A DNA stretch of 64,000 nt, taken from positions 11,109,104-11,173,103 of the forward strand of contig NC_044995.1 of assembly GCF_008728515.1 (NCBI RefSeq), written 5' to 3'. The notes below the pieces were generated by a model. The model searched no databases and was not told the DNA's origin. It saw only the letters and a list, made by a program, of their open reading frames with translations. This document shows positions 48,807 to 62,200 of the stretch, one piece after another. Position numbers and translations under genes: made by a program. This DNA is from Papio anubis. Its lineage: Eukaryota > Chordata > Mammalia > Primates > Cercopithecidae. Each line of letters opens with the position of its first letter. Within the stretch, counting starts at the first letter, position 1.

Positions 48807-51800
48807 GTGAGAGTGACAGGTGTTTGGGGCCGGGCGGACAGGGACGAATTCATCTCGGGATGAGATCTGGGAGGGGGTTGGGCACTCGGGGACCAGTTGC
48901 TGGAGAACTGTGCCCCTGGTCTTTGAAGCTGGTGGAGCGGGGGAATCTGAAGATTTGGAAGCTCAACTGACTCAGAGCGCCAAGCCGCGGTAGAAGGGTG
49001 TTGACTTTCCCAGGGTGACTCTAACTGGACACTTTTCCTCTTTTCGTGCTCCCAGGGAGAAAAAAAAACTCTCTCTACGTTGTGGCGGTTCCTAGGCAGG
49101 GTAATGACCTGATCCCACCTGCTCATGCAGGAAGGGACGTTTCTAGGCTGGTGATTTGGGACTGTGTAGACCTGGTCTCTAGCTACTCCCTTCTCTTCCA
49201 GCTCTGCCTTCCAGGGACACTGCTCTTCCCAAGGAGAGAAACCAGAAGCTGGAGGCTGCGGGGACAGGAATTGAACCTAAAGCCATGCCCCAGGTGAGTT
49301 GGCATTTCATCTCTCGTCTCTGAAATGCAGTCTTGCTTTTCGGGACTTAATGTTGTTTATTTTCTTGAAATTTTTCAGTTTAAGAGACCTGTTTGGGTGC
49401 GGGTTTCTATTTCTTCACATTCTAGTGAAGTGATGGGCTACAGGGAAAAGTTTAAGCTGCCCAGGGCCTCCATGCCTGCTGCTTCTTCATTCCAGTCAGC
49501 CTTCGTTCTTGATTGATGAAATGAGTCAGTCTCTCCCTTGTACCGCTTTTCTCAGAGGCACTCTGATGAAGGAAGTGTGCTCCTTGAGGAACACGGCAGA
49601 CCCTTCTGCTATACGTGGTTTGTTCGGTGACCACTTTGTGCCAGCCACTGGACAAACCAATAGCTAAGCCCCATTCCCTGCTCTGGAGCTCACAGCCTGT
49701 TGACCCAATGTCAAGGAAACAAGCAAGATTCTAGAATGTGATCATCCTTGGGCCAAGTATTATGAGCGAGGACTATAAGGCGCTCCTGGCTTCCAGCCTC
49801 TTGTAGCGGAAGGGTAGGCGTATTTACCAAGGAGGTGATTTTTGAGCCTTGCCTTGAAGGGAGAGAAGATGTTTGGGAGGCACAGTAAAGACAACAGTTT
49901 AGGGAGAGGAGGTGCAATATGAAAGGCTTTCTTTTTCCCACTTGACTTTGTGGCTTTAAAAAATGCCAATAAATAGTTGTGTTTGTTTCTGTTGGCTGTG
50001 TCCCATAAATATCATAGCTAGCTCATTAATAGATGAACCATTTCACTTCCACTGGGGCCTCAAAAAATATATGTACAGATGATTCAGCTTCTGGTTGACC
50101 TGCCCAAACTGCTCTTAAGCGGGTTACTGTGATCTTCACATTACCAGATGCAGTGCTCAATTCTTAGTCTTTTTTGACCATCATTGGGATTTGAAATAGC
50201 TCAGAGGGGCCGGGCGCGGTGGCTCAAGCCTGTAATCCCAGCACTTTGGGAGGCCGAGACGGGCGGATCACGAGGTCAGGAGATCGAGACCATCCTGGCT
50301 AACACGGTGAAACCCCATCTCTAGTAAAAAATACAAAAAACTAGCCGGGCGAGGTGGCGGCGCCTGTAGTCCCAGCTACTCGGGAGGCTGAGGCAGGAGA
50401 ATGGCGGGAACCCGGGAGGCGGAGCTTGCAGTGAGCTGAGATCCGGCCACTGCACTCCAGCCAGGGCGGCAGAGCGAGACTCCGTCTCAAAAAAAAAAAA
50501 AAAAAAAAGAAATAGCTCAGAGGTTGGCAAACTTGTGCTGGATGAGGGCACAGCAGAAAATGTGTTAGGCTTTGAGAGTCTCTGCTGTGCCTACTCCTTT
50601 CTGCTCTTATAGAGCTAAAGTAGCCAAAGAATGAATGGATGGGCTGTGTTCCAGTAAAACTTTATTTACAAAAACAGGTGGCTGCCAATCCCTCAAATAG
50701 TTCATCCCTGTCCTTCAGTAGGCTCCCTTTTTCCCTTGGCTACTAGGATCCCACACTCATCTGACTTTCATCTTCCTGACTTCTCAGTTTTTGCCACAGT
50801 TCTTACTCACCTCCCTGACCTGGAACAGCGTGTGCCTCAGCACTCTGCTCTTGGCCCTTTCTTTGTTGTCTGCATGCTGTCTCCTGGGGATATTAGCCTG
50901 TTCCTTGTCTGTAAAACCTACTCACATGGTGCCTCCTCCCAAATTCACATTGTGAGCCCAAACCTCTCCTCTGAGCTGCGGGCCTGTGTATCCTGCTCCA
51001 CTCCTCTGCCTGGGTGTCTAACAGGTAACTCAAGCCAGCCTGTCCAGACCCGAAGTCCTGAGAGTCTCCCATAAACCAGCTCCTCCCACAGCTTGAGTCC
51101 TAGTCAGTGGCCGTTTCATCCTCTCAGTTACTCAGTCCAAAAGCCTTATCATTATTGTCTCATTTCTCTCCTTCTCCTTCCATATTTGGTCCTGTTGCAA
51201 ATCCTGTCAGTTCTATTTGCAAATTATGTGCAAAATCTGGCAGTTTTCATCACATCTGTCACCACCAGCAGGTCCAAGTCCTCCTATCTCTTACTGTCAG
51301 CTTCTTGACTGTGCTTCTGTGACCTCCTGCTTCTGCTCATGCTCCCCACAGCCCCTTCCCTATGAGCAGCCAGAAGGGTCTATTCAAACATGTCACCTTG
51401 TGTCACACTTCGTAGGCAAGGATTTGGGGCAGTTTTGCCCAAATGTTTGATACAGAAAATATTTGGTGGATGAATGTTTGAATATAGTCTTAAAGTTCTC
51501 TTGTGGCCAGTGTTTTGATATTTAGTGTAGTGTTAGAATAGTCATTCTTATACCTGAAAATGTGCTTCTTCCCTGATTTTGTTTTTCTGTTTTGTTTTTT
51601 GCTTTTAGAGACAGGGTCTCACTCTGTCACCCAGGCTGGAGTACAGTGGCACAGTCATAGCTAATTGCAGCCTCAAACTCTGGGCCTCAAGCAATCCTCC
51701 CATCTTGGCCTCCCAAGGAGCTGGAATCGTAGGTGTGAGCCACCATGCCCAGCCCCTGATTATTTTGTGTGAATACATTCCTAGAAGTTTTTCTTTCCTC

Positions 51801-54800
51801 ATGGATTAAGGTTTCCTAAGCTTATGTGAAATCAGAATACTTCTAAAATTATTATTTTGGATAGAACAGCAGTGGTGCCTCAAAAGCTATAATTCATGCT
51901 TTGAAAAATGCATGCTTTGAAAAAATGTACACTTCATCAGGAAAAATAGTTATTACCAAATAAATGTTTATTTATATGTTTCAAAAGCTAACTGAATTGA
52001 ATTGAAACAAATCTTTTTAGTGTATTTTTTCTATAAAGTACTTCCTGTTCATTCTTTTCTATGAAATTTCAACAGAAATATTTTTCTGTAAGTGTAAAGT
52101 TGCTTTTATTTTTTGTTGGTTTGTATTCTTTTAATGTCTCTATCTTCGTGTGTCTGTGTGTGTTTATATATTATATGTATATATGTATGTATATATTATG
52201 TAATATATGTATATATAATACAGAATATATGTAATGTGTTTACATATATAATTATATATATTTTATATATAAACACATGCATACACACATATATACATAT
52301 AAATTATACACATATATTACATACATATATAATATGCATACATATATAATATATATTACATCTATTATATATGTATATGTATATATACTTTTATATATGT
52401 ATATATAATTTTTTTTAAGGGATGGGAGTCTCACTGTTTTGTCCCAACTGGAGTATATTGGCTATTTTCAGCACAACTGTAGTGTGCTACAGCCTCAAAC
52501 TCCTGGGGTCAAGGAATTCTCCTGCCTCAGCCTTCTGAGTAGCTGGACCTATAGGCATGTGCCACCATACCCAGTTCATATGTGTATTAAGATGAGTTAA
52601 CTTACATCAGATGCCTATATCAGGAGTAGATTCTGTGCCTGTATAATGTTTTCTCTGTGGTATAGTGTAAAAATGTGAAACCCGTTTTGAAGTCTGCATA
52701 TTTATGTTGCAGCAACAGGAATAAGAATAGGACCTGCACATTTGACAATGTTTTGTCTCCATCTAAATTAAGTAGGTTGATGGAGACATCAGTTAGGGAA
52801 ACTTCTTTTTATTTTTATCTGAAAACGTGTTTTCTCCTGGAACTTGTTTCACTATCAGGGTGAATGGATACTAAGTATTACTGCTATTATCAGAGTGGAA
52901 AGTTTTAATAGAAGTAGAATGGCAAAGTGGTCAAAGGTCATGGACTAGGTTCACATGCTAGCTCTAGCATCTAATCACTGCATAACCTTCAGGCAACTCA
53001 AGTGACCACATTTTCTTCATCTATAAAATGAGGAAAATAATTAGACCTGCCTCAAGCAGTTCTTGTAAGGATTAAGTTGTGTATAGTGCCTGAAACGAGG
53101 TACGTGGCACACAGTAAGGACTTACTAGTGTTAGCTGGCAGCATCCTCATGTCACCATGACGGTTTTAGAAATTTACAGGCAAGACACTTAGATGGCGTA
53201 CTTTAAAAAAAAAAGTGTGTAATATAGGACAGAACTGGGCAAATTATGGCCTATGGGCCAAATCCAGCCCACCACCACCTCTTTTTGTGTGGCCCACAAG
53301 CTACAAATGAGTTTTACATTTTTCAGTGGTTGAAAAAAATCAAAAGAAGAATACGTGAAAATTAAATGAAAGTCACATTTTGGTGTCCATAAAAAAATTT
53401 CATTGTAGCACAACATACTTGTTTGTTTATATATTATCTGTGATTGCTTTTGTGCTACAGTGGCAAAATTGAAGAGCTGTGGCCGAGGCCATGTAAAATA
53501 TTTACTTTCTGGCTCTTTACAGAAACACTTTGCTGACACCTGAAGTGGAGGTTAAGAGCATGGACTGTGGAGTCAGACTCCTGGGTTCAAAACCCAGCTT
53601 TACAGTTGACTGACTGTGATCCTGGGCATGTTACAGCTCAGTATTTCCTCATCTGTAAAATGGGAATAGTAATAGTACTGACTATTAGGATCATTGTGAG
53701 GATTAAATAAGCTAATATATAAGTATATAGAATAGTGTCTGAAGTGTTGTAAGTGCTTTCAGCTATTGTTATTGCTGTTATTTACAGTAAAAGACATTTT
53801 TAAAACAAAAGTCATTGATTCTGTACATAAAGAGCTGTCCGAAAAAAACAGAAAATGTCTTAGGAGGATGTATGTATGTTGCTAAAGTTGGGTCCCCGTA
53901 CATGATTAAATTGAAGGCATTTAACAAACCACTGATACAAAAGCAGATCACTAATGCATAAACAGGATCAACCTGGGAAACTAGGGTTGATTCTTCTTGG
54001 CAAGCAAATAAGTTCCTCTTCTTTTATGCCAAGATGCTTCAACTTGCAAAATTATTGCTGAGAGCTGACCAGCATTTGTTTTAGACTAGCTTGCTCAGGT
54101 AGCCATATTAGTGTGTCTTTTGCTCAAGGACATTAAGCAGTTCTTGGCTGTTTCCTGCAAGTATTACCTCGTGGTTTACACTGCAGGGGGCCTTTCAGTC
54201 CCCAGCTTAGGAGATTTCTCCATCATGAGTTTACCATCGAGAGTGTAGCTCTGCAGTTGACTGATTCCACTACCTCTGCAGTTGATCTTCACTCAAATCG
54301 GGATATCACTTACAAAACCTTTTTGACCTATCTTTACACAATTCAGTTAAAAATGTCCTTAAAGTTTGGTAGCAGGTTAAAGAACATGTGATTGTATATT
54401 ATTCAGCAGAAATTCAAACCTCAAAGGGACTTTTGTTTCTAGTAGAATAATGTGAATTTTTAAAAGGTTCAGCTTTTGGTTGGTGTTGTGGTTTGTTAAG
54501 TGAGGTATTTAAATTAGGTTTTGTGTAGTCAGATGCAGCATGGTGAGGGACAGTCAGAGCAGAATGGCAAAAAGATTATTTATTACTCGCAGATTCCAGA
54601 GAACAGTGACCAGCACACCTTGCAGGGCTTACTGGAAGGGCCCAGAGACATTCAAGACACACATGCCCAGCCAAAGGGTGGGGACCAAGAGGGAGGGAGG
54701 GACCTGTGGGCTGGAGCTTTTATTGGGGTCCAGGGCATCATCTAGGTGTGTTTTCCAAGACAGGGTTGGCTTGGATACTTTGAAGGGAGCTCAAGGCTCA

Positions 54801-56208
54801 GTAAGGGAACTTGAAATTTACATTATCAGGTTCACCAGGCTTCATGCAGACGTACAGTGGTCAGTTCATAGTATGGGGCCTTTTCTATCTAGAACATACA
54901 AATGGGGACTGGGCGAGGACTGCCTGAAAACATATAGGTCAAGGGTGACAAGCAGAGGGAGCATCCCTATGAATGAGAGTTATGACAGTCAGCATCATCA
55001 TAACTCATGTTCACTGCATGCTTCCATTGTGCCTTGCACGTTCTAAGTGCTGTGTATGTATTGCCTCATTTAATCGAAAACGTAATCTATAAGGTTAGTA
55101 TTGTTGCCTTTTCCATTTTATAGCTGGGGAACTGAGGCACAGAGGCATTAGGTAACCAAGTGAGGTTTCGTAATTCAGCTTTTGGGGTAGTCCAACTGTT
55201 TTTCATGTTCATTTAAGTTTAGACTTGGAAAATCTCACAGCTGCTAGTCATTTAAATCTGCCTTCTGTTAGCCACAGGTTCCTGGGATTAGAGTTGCAAC
55301 TGAATAAATGTTTAAAATACATTGGAACGTATCAGAGTTGTAGGCTGAAACTGTAAAACTACGCTGCATAAAAATCTGCCAGCAGGAGCTGAGCAGCCCA
55401 TCTTGCCCGTCGGTCAGGAAAATCCCGCTCATGCCGAGCTGTTAGCAAACGTGCTCCTGATAGCTCCTCGTAATGCCTAGCTTCTCCAACACGGCACCTT
55501 GGTTCTTAAAAGCATTTCGTTAATTTAAAACATTATAGTGTTTTTCATTCTTATTACATATTCATTTTAGAAAAAGAATATTGCTAGATTTTTTTAAATG
55601 AACCTCTACTGAACACTAACAGTAAAAATAGAAATTCTTAGAACCCAGTTTAGTCATGAATAATATTGATGCTTTGAGGTTCATCTCAAGTTTATTGCCC
55701 CATTCTTATGCTGCTTCAGGCCACTCAAATGTCCCCATGCTGGACACTGCTGTAGTACCTATTGTGCATAGAACAAGTTAGTCTTCGTTATTTATAGTTT
55801 TGAATTGATGTCAGGGGTTTTTCTTGAGGCTGCCTCCTTTCACTCCACAAAACTGCAAGTTCTCCAAAGGCAGGGGCTGTCTCCATATTTTTCTCTTTTC
55901 CCTGGAGTTTAAGACAGAATGAGGCAGGCCGGGCGCGGTGGCTCAAGCCTGTAATCCCAGCACTTTGGGAGGCCGAGACGGGCGGATCACGAGGTCAGGA
56001 GATCGAGACCATCCTGGCTAACACGGTGAAACCCCGTCTCTACTAAAAATACAAAAAAACTAGCCGGGCGAGGTGGCGGGCGCCTGTAGTCCCAGCTGCT
56101 CGGGAGGCTGAGGCAGGAGAATTGCGTGAACCCGGGAGGCGGAGCTTACAGTGAGCGGAGATCTGGCCACTGCACTCCAGCCTGGGCGACAGAGCGAGAC
56201 TCCGTCTC

Positions 56209-56239
<31 letters not shown>

Positions 56240-59200
56240 CAGAATGAGGCTAGCTGTATAATACCTAACTAGATCTCCAGAGTACTGAGTTTATAGTCTC
56301 TTACTCAAAATGAAGACAAGGAATCTTTAGACCCCTATATTAGTTTGTTAGGGCTGCCAGAACAAATACCACAGAGTGGGTGTCTTAAACAACAGGAATT
56401 TCTTTTCTCAAGGTTCTGGAGGCTGGAAGTCCAAGATCAAGGTGCCTGCAGGTTTGGTTTCTCCTGAAGCCTCTCTCCTTGGCTTGCAGACGGCCGTCTT
56501 CTCCCTGTGTCCTCACGTGGCCTTTTCCCTGTGCCTGCACACCGTGGTATCTCTTCCTATTTTAATAAGGACACCAGTCAGATTGGGTTAGGGCCCCACC
56601 CATATGACCTCATTTAACCCTAATTACCTCTTTGAAGGCCCTGTCTCTAAATACAGTCACATTCAAAAGTGCTGGGGAATAGGACTTTAATGTAGGAGTT
56701 TTGTCAGGGGACACATTTCTTTCTATAACAGCCCCCCAGTCATGTCGGGGCATGAGCACTGGTTGAGCAAGAACATGGTTATATCATTTCAGGGCTTGGT
56801 GACATTTGGGGATGTGGCCGTAGATTTCTCCCAAGAGGAGTGGGAGTGGCTGAACCCCAATCAGAGGAACTTATACAGGAAGGTGATGTTGGAGAACTAC
56901 AGGAACCTGGCATCGCTGGGTAAGGGCTCCCACTCCTTTTTCCACCCCTCACCCTACCCACTTCCTTGACCTAGAAGCCTTTCATGCCTTTATCACCAAG
57001 ACCTGCACTGCCCTCTCGCGTCAAGCCAAGGGGACTGCATCTCAGTCTGGACAGCCACACAGTATGTGACCAGGTTGTTTTTTATGTGTCTAGGACTTTG
57101 TGTTTCTAAGCCCGATGTGATCTCCTCATTGGAACAAGGAAAAGAGCCTTGGACAGTGAAGAGAAAAATGACAAGAGCCTGGTGCCCAGGTGAGTGTGGG
57201 AGAACCAGGTAGGGTGAGGCCACTGCTGGTCACAGTTCAGCTGCCTCAGACACGCAGCATCTTCAACAGACTCTTCCTAAGCCTCTTGCAGTATCTGTTA
57301 TTTATACTATTTGGGAATACAGAAATTTCAACTACATCTTTTATTTCTAGAACAGCAGATTATCAAGTAAGACAAGGAATTAGAATTATAGATTTCTTTC
57401 AGAGGTTTTATCCTAATAGGAAATGGTAACAGTTTCTAAAGAACTGAGAATCTTACAAGGTTTCTTTGTTCAATTCACATTTAAAGGAAACGCTTGCATT
57501 GACACCAGGACAAGTTACTGACAGTTATAAATTAAAGTGACTCACATGGGTCAGTATATGGCATCAGAGAACAAGAATGTTTGTGTGAAGTTTCCAATTT
57601 AACATCATATGAAATCACATACTTTGAGCTAGTTTAATGACATAAAACTGTTTTTTCTTCCTGCAGATCCTTCATCTCTTGTTGAGACTAGTTAATTATG
57701 AAGACTTACATTTTTAAGGCCAGGATCTGGACTTTTATTAGTTAGCATTGTAATTTAAAAAAAAAAAAAAAAGGAGGTACGTAGAGATAGAGATGAAATT
57801 TTTGCTAGGTGAAATGGACAGTGAAAAAGAGTTGACTTAAAGCTGAAATAAGGATCATATAGCAGTTTTTTTCTATAGCCTCCACTTTCTCTTTATATTA
57901 GACATTTTATCATACATTTTTTTTTGTGAGCTCCCTTATCTCTTGATTTTTAATTGCTTTTTCCAGTCTTCTGCTAAAAACATAATGTGAACTCTTGTTC
58001 AGCTTTTAGGTGGGAAAGGTCTTATTGTGTCCTTTAGGACTATGGCTACACAAATTTAGGAATGTAGGGTTGTTTGAATATTGCTAGTAATATAAGAAAG
58101 CTTTCAAAACGATTTGCTTTTCATTTTCTTCCATAAAAATAAGTGACTATCATATGCTTTTTTGTGGCTTTTAATTTAATGGTTACATTTTGGAATTTTT
58201 CTTCATACTAACACGATAAAAGATATATTCGCCTTCTTTATATCTTTCAGACTTGAAGATTGTGCGGAAGATCAAGGAGTTACCTCTCAAGAAGGACTTC
58301 TGTGAAGGAAAGCTATCCCAGGCAGTGATAACAGAGAGACTCACAAGCTATAATCTGGAGTACTCCCTGTTAGGGGAACACTGGGATTATGATGCTCTGT
58401 TTGACACACAGCCGGTAAGTCAGAAGACACATTTCAGGCAAGAGGAAGTATCTTTCATGAGGAAACTCTTCTTGAGGGAAGAGACCATGACTACAATAAC
58501 TATAGGAGAAGTTTTCATTTGAATACAATACTTCTTATAGACAGATTATCCCCTCAGAACAGAGTGCCTAATCTCAATACACATAAGAACAGTGGAGGGG
58601 GAAACTGAGTTGTAATGAATTACAAACAAATCTGTCAAGGTCAGAAATGTTTGACTTGGCGATGAATGTAAGAAAGCTTTGAGCAGAATATCAACCCCTC
58701 CTTTTCATCAAAGATTTCATACAAGAGAGAAACTCTGTGGACTTGTTGAATAATTTGTATGAATATGGGAAAGCCTTCCGTCTGTGTTAAAAGGTTCATA
58801 CTGTGTGTAAGTTCATACTGTGTGTAAGTATGACAAACTCTCCATAGCAGAAAGTTTCTCCTATTTTTCTGTGTTTTTCCCCAAACATATATGCTATAAC
58901 TAAGCCCTATCATTATGTGACCTGGTGTACCAGAACTTAAGTTGCAGTTCTTGGTATGGAGTGCCTTTTTTGCAGTGTGTGGACACAGTCCATCCCACTG
59001 GAACCAGGTGGGTTCATGAACATGGTTTGATTTAAAAAACGTGCTTTTACCATTGCAGGGCTTGGTGACTATCAAAAACCTGGCTGTTGACTTCCCCCAG
59101 CAGCTACACCCAGCTCAGAAGAATTTCTCTAAGAATGGGATATGGGAGAACCATAGTGACCTGGGATCAGCAGGTAAGGATGTCTTTCTCCCATATCTGA

Positions 59201-62200
59201 ATCTGTCATTGGGTACCTCCATTTTCAAACCAGTTTTGAATTATGGAGGAGGGAGGGAGTGTCTTCTGACGTGCTGGCCTGAATTTTTGTTGTGGATTCC
59301 TAAGACAAGAATTTGGCATTTGTAGAGGTGAAAGATGGTGTCTTTGTTATGCTTAAAGCATTATCTTCTGTGTCTTTCAGATCCTACTCACCTGTTTTAC
59401 TGCTTCTTTCAGCAGTAACACTTTTCTATCAACAAGGAGTGGTTCTCAATTTTAGGATGGCAAGAGTATTGGCCAAACCTCCTCTCTTTTCACTTTTGCA
59501 GGACATTGTGTGGCTAAGCCAGATTTAGTCTCTTTACTACAGCAAGAAAAGGAGCCCTGGATGGTGAAGCAAGAACTGACAGGAAGCCTGTTATCAGGTG
59601 AGTGCAGGAGAGCCTAATGTGGAAAAGTCACTGTGAGAGAGAGCAGAGCTTTTATTAAAAAGGTTGCATCCTCACTAATATACAGTAGGAAATTTTACCA
59701 GGCTCTCCGGGTCTGGAAAGAAAATTGAACTCCAGGATTTCCAAATAATTCTTTCCTCCTCCTTTGCCCCCTTTTCTCCAGTAACTCCCATTTCCCTGAA
59801 GTTCCTTTTTTTCTTGACCACTGGGACATGTATCATCCACTCACTTCCTTAAATGAGGAACTGGGATGTGTATCATCTACTCACTTCCTTTTCCGGACCC
59901 TGATGCACTTTTGAGCTGACTTCCAAAGTTTTTCTCTTCTATGGTTAAATAGCCTATTATTTTCATCATGCATCCATTCCTGTGAGAACCACCAATTGAA
60001 AGTTATGTGACTGAGCCACTCTGCTGAGTATTGGCAGGCGATTGGAAACGGAGAATTACACATAAATGTAAACCATCAGTGAATTACTGTAATGGAAAGG
60101 ATAAGACATGTTTATGGATAGCTTGCATGAAGTCGAGTTTGCAGAATTTCAAATAGGGCATTACAGAGACAAAGGAGATGTTGTTCCCAATGGCTTCTAT
60201 GTTTTAGTAGGACAGGTGGGCAGAAGTTGAATCGCAAGAAGACGGAAGTAAAGGATCTTTTCCTCTTGATACACAAGGGAAAGAAAGGAAATTTCCATAG
60301 AAATAATGGTTTGTAGAAAATGTAATGGTTTAGTTTGGCAAAAGAATAGAAAACCATGACCTTATCACAACATACACCTTAGACCCATTTAAGTTAGGAT
60401 AAACACATTTTTCACATAGTAGAAATTATAGTGTACATTCAGTTATGCATTCACATGTTTTTCATGTAGATTCCACATTGTATATGTCATTGCTCAGTTA
60501 AGTTGCTTTACATTTCTTAGTGTTAAAGATAGAATAGATTTTTCAAGTTAAGTGAAAACTACACATTTTGGGGATTGCTGTATTCCTGGATATGAGCACC
60601 TGCTGGGCTCTGAGAGTTGTTTGTTTTTGGTGACTAGCAACAATTAGATGGATGAGTTTAATTGCATCTTGAAAGCACTGGTTATTTACATGAAAACTTG
60701 TGCTCATTATTTGTTGAAAGATTATACACTAACATTTTTATGAAAGAAATTGAACATTTTTTTGTAAATTTGGTTTTTCTCTTTATCTTTTTGTAAAATG
60801 TCTGTCATTCATACCCAGTTCTCTTGTGTGTTAAATATTTTCTTAACAGTCTCAGTGATTGCTATGTATATAAGCATACTAATTCTGTGATATATTGTCT
60901 CAAACTATTTTTCACCTATGGCAATAAGAGTTTTTATTTTAATTAGGTCTTTTAAAATTATGGCACGTAAAATTTTTCAGTTTTTATATAGTCCAGTGTA
61001 TTATTTCTAATGTGATTTATCCTATTTGTGTGCCTAACAACTTAACACACATAGTTCTACTTCATTTTTAATGACTATTTAGTATTATAACATACGAATA
61101 TACATAATTTATTTAAATTATTTACTGTTGAGGAAATTTAAACATTTAGGAGGTCTTCTCCAGTTTTTACCTATAATCAACAGTGGTCCAGTTTGTATGT
61201 ATCTTCTTGCTTACATGTCAGAATATTTCTTGAAGATATATGCTTGGAAATGAATCTGCATGGTCAAAGCATACATATTTTTAAAGTGTCATAGATATTT
61301 TGCTGTACCATTGGTAAAGAATATATGAGAATACTGTTTCTAGACATCATCACCAATATGGCTATTTTGTAGTTTGAAAATAATTTTGCCACGCTGCTAG
61401 ATGAAAAATGTTTTATTTAATTTGCATTTCCCCAACTACTTATGATGTTGAGAATATGTGCACTTAAATCTATTTAGAGTTTGTATTCTATTCATAGTGT
61501 GTTTATACTCATTACTCACATTTCTATTAGTTGTATATTTTCCTATATTTATGCAACATTGATATGAATGCTTTTTTTTTATGAGTTTGATAAAATTTTC
61601 CCCCAATTTTCTGTGGTCTAGAAGTTTGCAAATGGTATTTCTTACTATATAGTAGCTTAACTTGGGAGTTCTCTTCATTTATAGAAGCATGTACTTTGTT
61701 GATTTTTTCATTTGTTTCACTCCTAGATTTTAAAAAATGAATAGATGTCCCATTTGAATAATATAATACATTTGTTTGAGCTTCTGTAACTTATTATTTC
61801 TCTCTCCTATATCCCCTTCCTTCCTTTTCTTTCTTTCCTTCTCATTTTTCCCTTCTTTCCTTACCTTTCTCTTATCTTCTGTATTTTGCTGTGTGGTCTG
61901 TTTTATTTTACATATTTTTTACATGTTTGTTTTATTTTACATTTTTTTACATGTTTGTTTTATTTACATATTTTTATTACAGAAAAGGACACATAAAATT
62001 TAAACATTTTAAAGTGTACAATTCAGTGACAGTATATTATGTGAGGTGATATGTTAATTAGCTTGATTGCAGTAAACATTTCACCATGTATGAGCATATC
62101 AAAACATTTTATACCTTAAATATATACAATTTTTATTTGTCAACTGTGCCTCAATAAAGCTGGAAAAATATTTATTGCCCAAAAAGAGAAAATGCAAGGC

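Larger units (their letters stand above)
48060..48870 (+). promoter_or_regulatory. ZFP28: ZFP28 CpG-island promoter
   Basis: CpG-dense island with GGACTACGCTTCCCAG (48288-48303, ZNF143/THAP11-type) and stacked GGGGCGGGG GC boxes at about 48386-48458 that could also form G-quadruplexes. It overlaps coding exon 1. Confidence 0.8.

Noticed and set aside
48491..48970. 159-codon frame covering ZFP28 exon 1
   Set aside because: It begins at a TTG and reads through the exon 1 donor into intron; only 48599-48806 is coding.
56742..56919. In-frame ATG upstream of ZFP28 exon 3 giving an alternative KRAB start
   Set aside because: It lies in intron, before a good acceptor at 56791-56792. The adjacent LTR points the other way, so it offers no obvious promoter.
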